Below, one piece after another: positions 62,893 to 64,000 of a DNA stretch of 64,000 nt. Under the pieces are notes generated by a model. That model saw only the letters and a program-made list of their open reading frames with translations. It made no database searches and was not told the DNA's origin. The stretch is from Variovorax sp. 54 (GTDB taxonomy: Bacteria > Pseudomonadota > Gammaproteobacteria > Burkholderiales > Burkholderiaceae_C). The position numbers and the translations under genes are program-made. Every line of letters begins with the position of its first letter. Positions within the stretch are counted from its first letter, which is position 1. The DNA is taken from positions 248,001 through 312,000 of the forward strand of contig NZ_PEFF01000001.1 of NCBI RefSeq assembly GCF_002754375.1, in the 5' to 3' direction.

Positions 62893-64000
62893 ATGGCACA
62901 CGACCACAACAACGACAGTTCCGCCTCGTCCGGCAACGAAGCGCTCACACCCCTGCCCGCCTCCCGGCGCGTCTTCGGCTGGCACGACCACGCCTCGCTG
63001 TGGTTCAGCCTCGGCGTCGGGCTGCTGGTGATGCAGATCGGCGCCTACCTGGTGCCGGCCGTGGGCACGCGCGACGCGGCGCTGGCCATCGTGCTGGGCT
63101 CGCTGCTCGGCGCCGGGCTGCTGGCCTGGACCGCGCGGCTGGGCTGCGAAACCGGACTGGCGAGCGCCGGCCTGATGCACGCCACTTACGGCAGCGCCTT
63201 CGCGCGGCTGCCGGTGCTGCTCAACATCGTCCAGCTGGTGGGCTGGACCACCTTCGAACTCGTGATCATGCGCGAGGGCACGCAGGCCATCGGGCAGCAG
63301 GCCTTCGGCCCCGCGCTGGGCACAGCCTGGGGCGGCGTGCTGACCACGCTGCTGTGGGGCGCCGTGCTGCTGGCGCTGCTTGCGGGTTCGATGGTGAAGC
63401 TGGTGCGCCGCTTCGTGAGCCGCTTCGGGCTGCCGCTGGTGGTGCTGTCGCTGCTGTGGCTCAGCTGGCAGTTCGCCACGCAGCTGCATGCCAAGGGCCT
63501 CGACGCCTTCTGGGCGCGGCCGGGCAACGGCAGCATGGGCATGTTCAGCGCACTCGACCTGGTGATTGCGATGCCGGTGTCTTGGCTGCCGCTGGTGGCC
63601 GACTACGCGCGCCACGGCAAGCGCAGCGCGGGCGGTGGTCTGGGCAGCGCATTCAGCGGCACGTGGATCGGCTATGCGCTCGCCAACATCTGGTGCTACG
63701 CGCTGGGCGTGATGGTGGTGAGCGTGGCCGAGCCGGGCACCAGCCTGGTCATGGCGCTGCTGCTGGCGCAGGGCGGCCTGGTGGCGTTGGGCCTCATCCT
63801 CATCGACGAACTCGACAACGCCTATGGCGACGTGTACTCGGGCTCGGTGTCCACGCACAGCCTGCTGCCGCGCTGGAGCGTGAAGCGCTGGGGCCTGCTG
63901 CTGGCGGTGCTGTGCATCGGCCTCGCGCTGGTGCTGCCGATGCACACGCTCGAACCCTTCCTGCTGCTGCTGAGTTCGGTGTTCGTGCCGCTGTATGGCG
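62893..64000 (+). CDS. cytX: Hydroxymethylpyrimidine/cytosine-type permease, partial
   Basis: At least 369 residues, running off the right edge of the window. It belongs to the NCS1 nucleobase-cation symporter family, CytX branch: RRVFGWHDHASLWFSLGVGLLVMQIGAYLVPA at the first helix, VQLVGWTTFELVIM, and SWLPLVADYARHGKR. About ten membrane helices can be counted in the visible part. The upstream TPP riboswitch indicates that it takes up the thiamine precursor HMP or a related pyrimidine rather than cytosine. The ATG follows GGAG by 8 bases. Confidence 0.9.
   Translation, partial: MAHDHNNDSSASSGNEALTPLPASRRVFGWHDHASLWFSLGVGLLVMQIGAYLVPAVGTRDAALAIVLGSLLGAGLLAWTARLGCETGLASAGLMHATYGSAFARLPVLLNIVQLVGWTTFELVIMREGTQAIGQQAFGPALGTAWGGVLTTLLWGAVLLALLAGSMVKLVRRFVSRFGLPLVVLSLLWLSWQFATQLHAKGLDAFWARPGNGSMGMFSALDLVIAMPVSWLPLVADYARHGKRSAGGGLGSAFSGTWIGYALANIWCYALGVMVVSVAEPGTSLVMALLLAQGGLVALGLILIDELDNAYGDVYSGSVSTHSLLPRWSVKRWGLLLAVLCIGLALVLPMHTLEPFLLLLSSVFVPLYG

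Overview
The window is GC-rich, gene-dense chromosomal DNA of a betaproteobacterium. Comamonadaceae, and a Variovorax-like organism in particular, fits best. That placement is an inference from the strong G/C preference at third codon positions, a Bug-type solute receptor, the cysI-DUF934-cysH-cysD-cysN order, and the many LysR-regulated catabolic units. About 68 protein genes, a TPP riboswitch, a pair of structured intergenic repeats and several clear operator-like palindromes can be supported. I found no rRNA, tRNA, CRISPR array or insertion sequence.

Layout. 1-7163 (minus): sulfur-scavenging operon with a sulfate-binding protein, ssuE, three SsuA-type receptors, ssuD, ssuC and the start of ssuB, plus a possible 39-residue small protein. 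7302-12647: yggX, mnmC, a transglutaminase-like protein, a lipoprotein glycerophosphodiesterase and a crotonase. 12748-17625: a two-component system divergent from a b-type cytochrome, a YedY-like molybdoenzyme, a methionine-rich MxKDx repeat peptide and a periplasmic MsrA. Together these look like a periplasmic oxidant-scavenging and methionine-repair system. 17651-25815: CoA-transferase, LysR regulators, a Rid-family protein, flavoenzymes, an aldo/keto reductase, a GNAT protein and an SRPBCC protein. 25840-27061: a small unknown protein and a divergent MerR-type regulator and copper-chaperone pair with two matching operators. 27107-37842: lipoprotein esterase, then an RpiR-type regulator and a peptide-scavenging operon (iaaA, gsiABCD, DmpA-like and DppA-like peptidases) with two copies of a 95-bp hairpin repeat. 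37849-41099: a second two-component system and an unknown gene that shares its candidate operator. 41365-47915: assimilatory sulfate reduction with ferredoxin and ferredoxin reductase. 47902-53469: aminotransferase, LysR, Bug receptor, Rieske oxygenase and its reductase. 53443-55374: a membrane nucleotide cyclase. 55465-61488: sugar isomerase, amino-acid-type ABC transporter, Gfo/Idh/MocA oxidoreductase and a divergent LysR. 61579-62660: a higBA-like toxin-antitoxin module beside a fragment of a lysR 3' end. 62716-64000: TPP riboswitch and a cytX-like permease that runs off the window.

How it fits together. Sulfur is the main theme. The ssu and sbp operon brings in organosulfonates and sulfate, releasing sulfite from the former, and the cys operon activates sulfate and reduces it. 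No CysJ-type flavoprotein is present, so the FdxA/reductase pair beside cysN is a reasonable electron source. The most interesting systems are the MxKDx/MsrA/YedY-like locus, the hairpin repeats with a compensatory base-pair change, the two-component system whose tandem CTNAG sites recur before an unknown gene, and the toxin-antitoxin module with an unusually long antitoxin.
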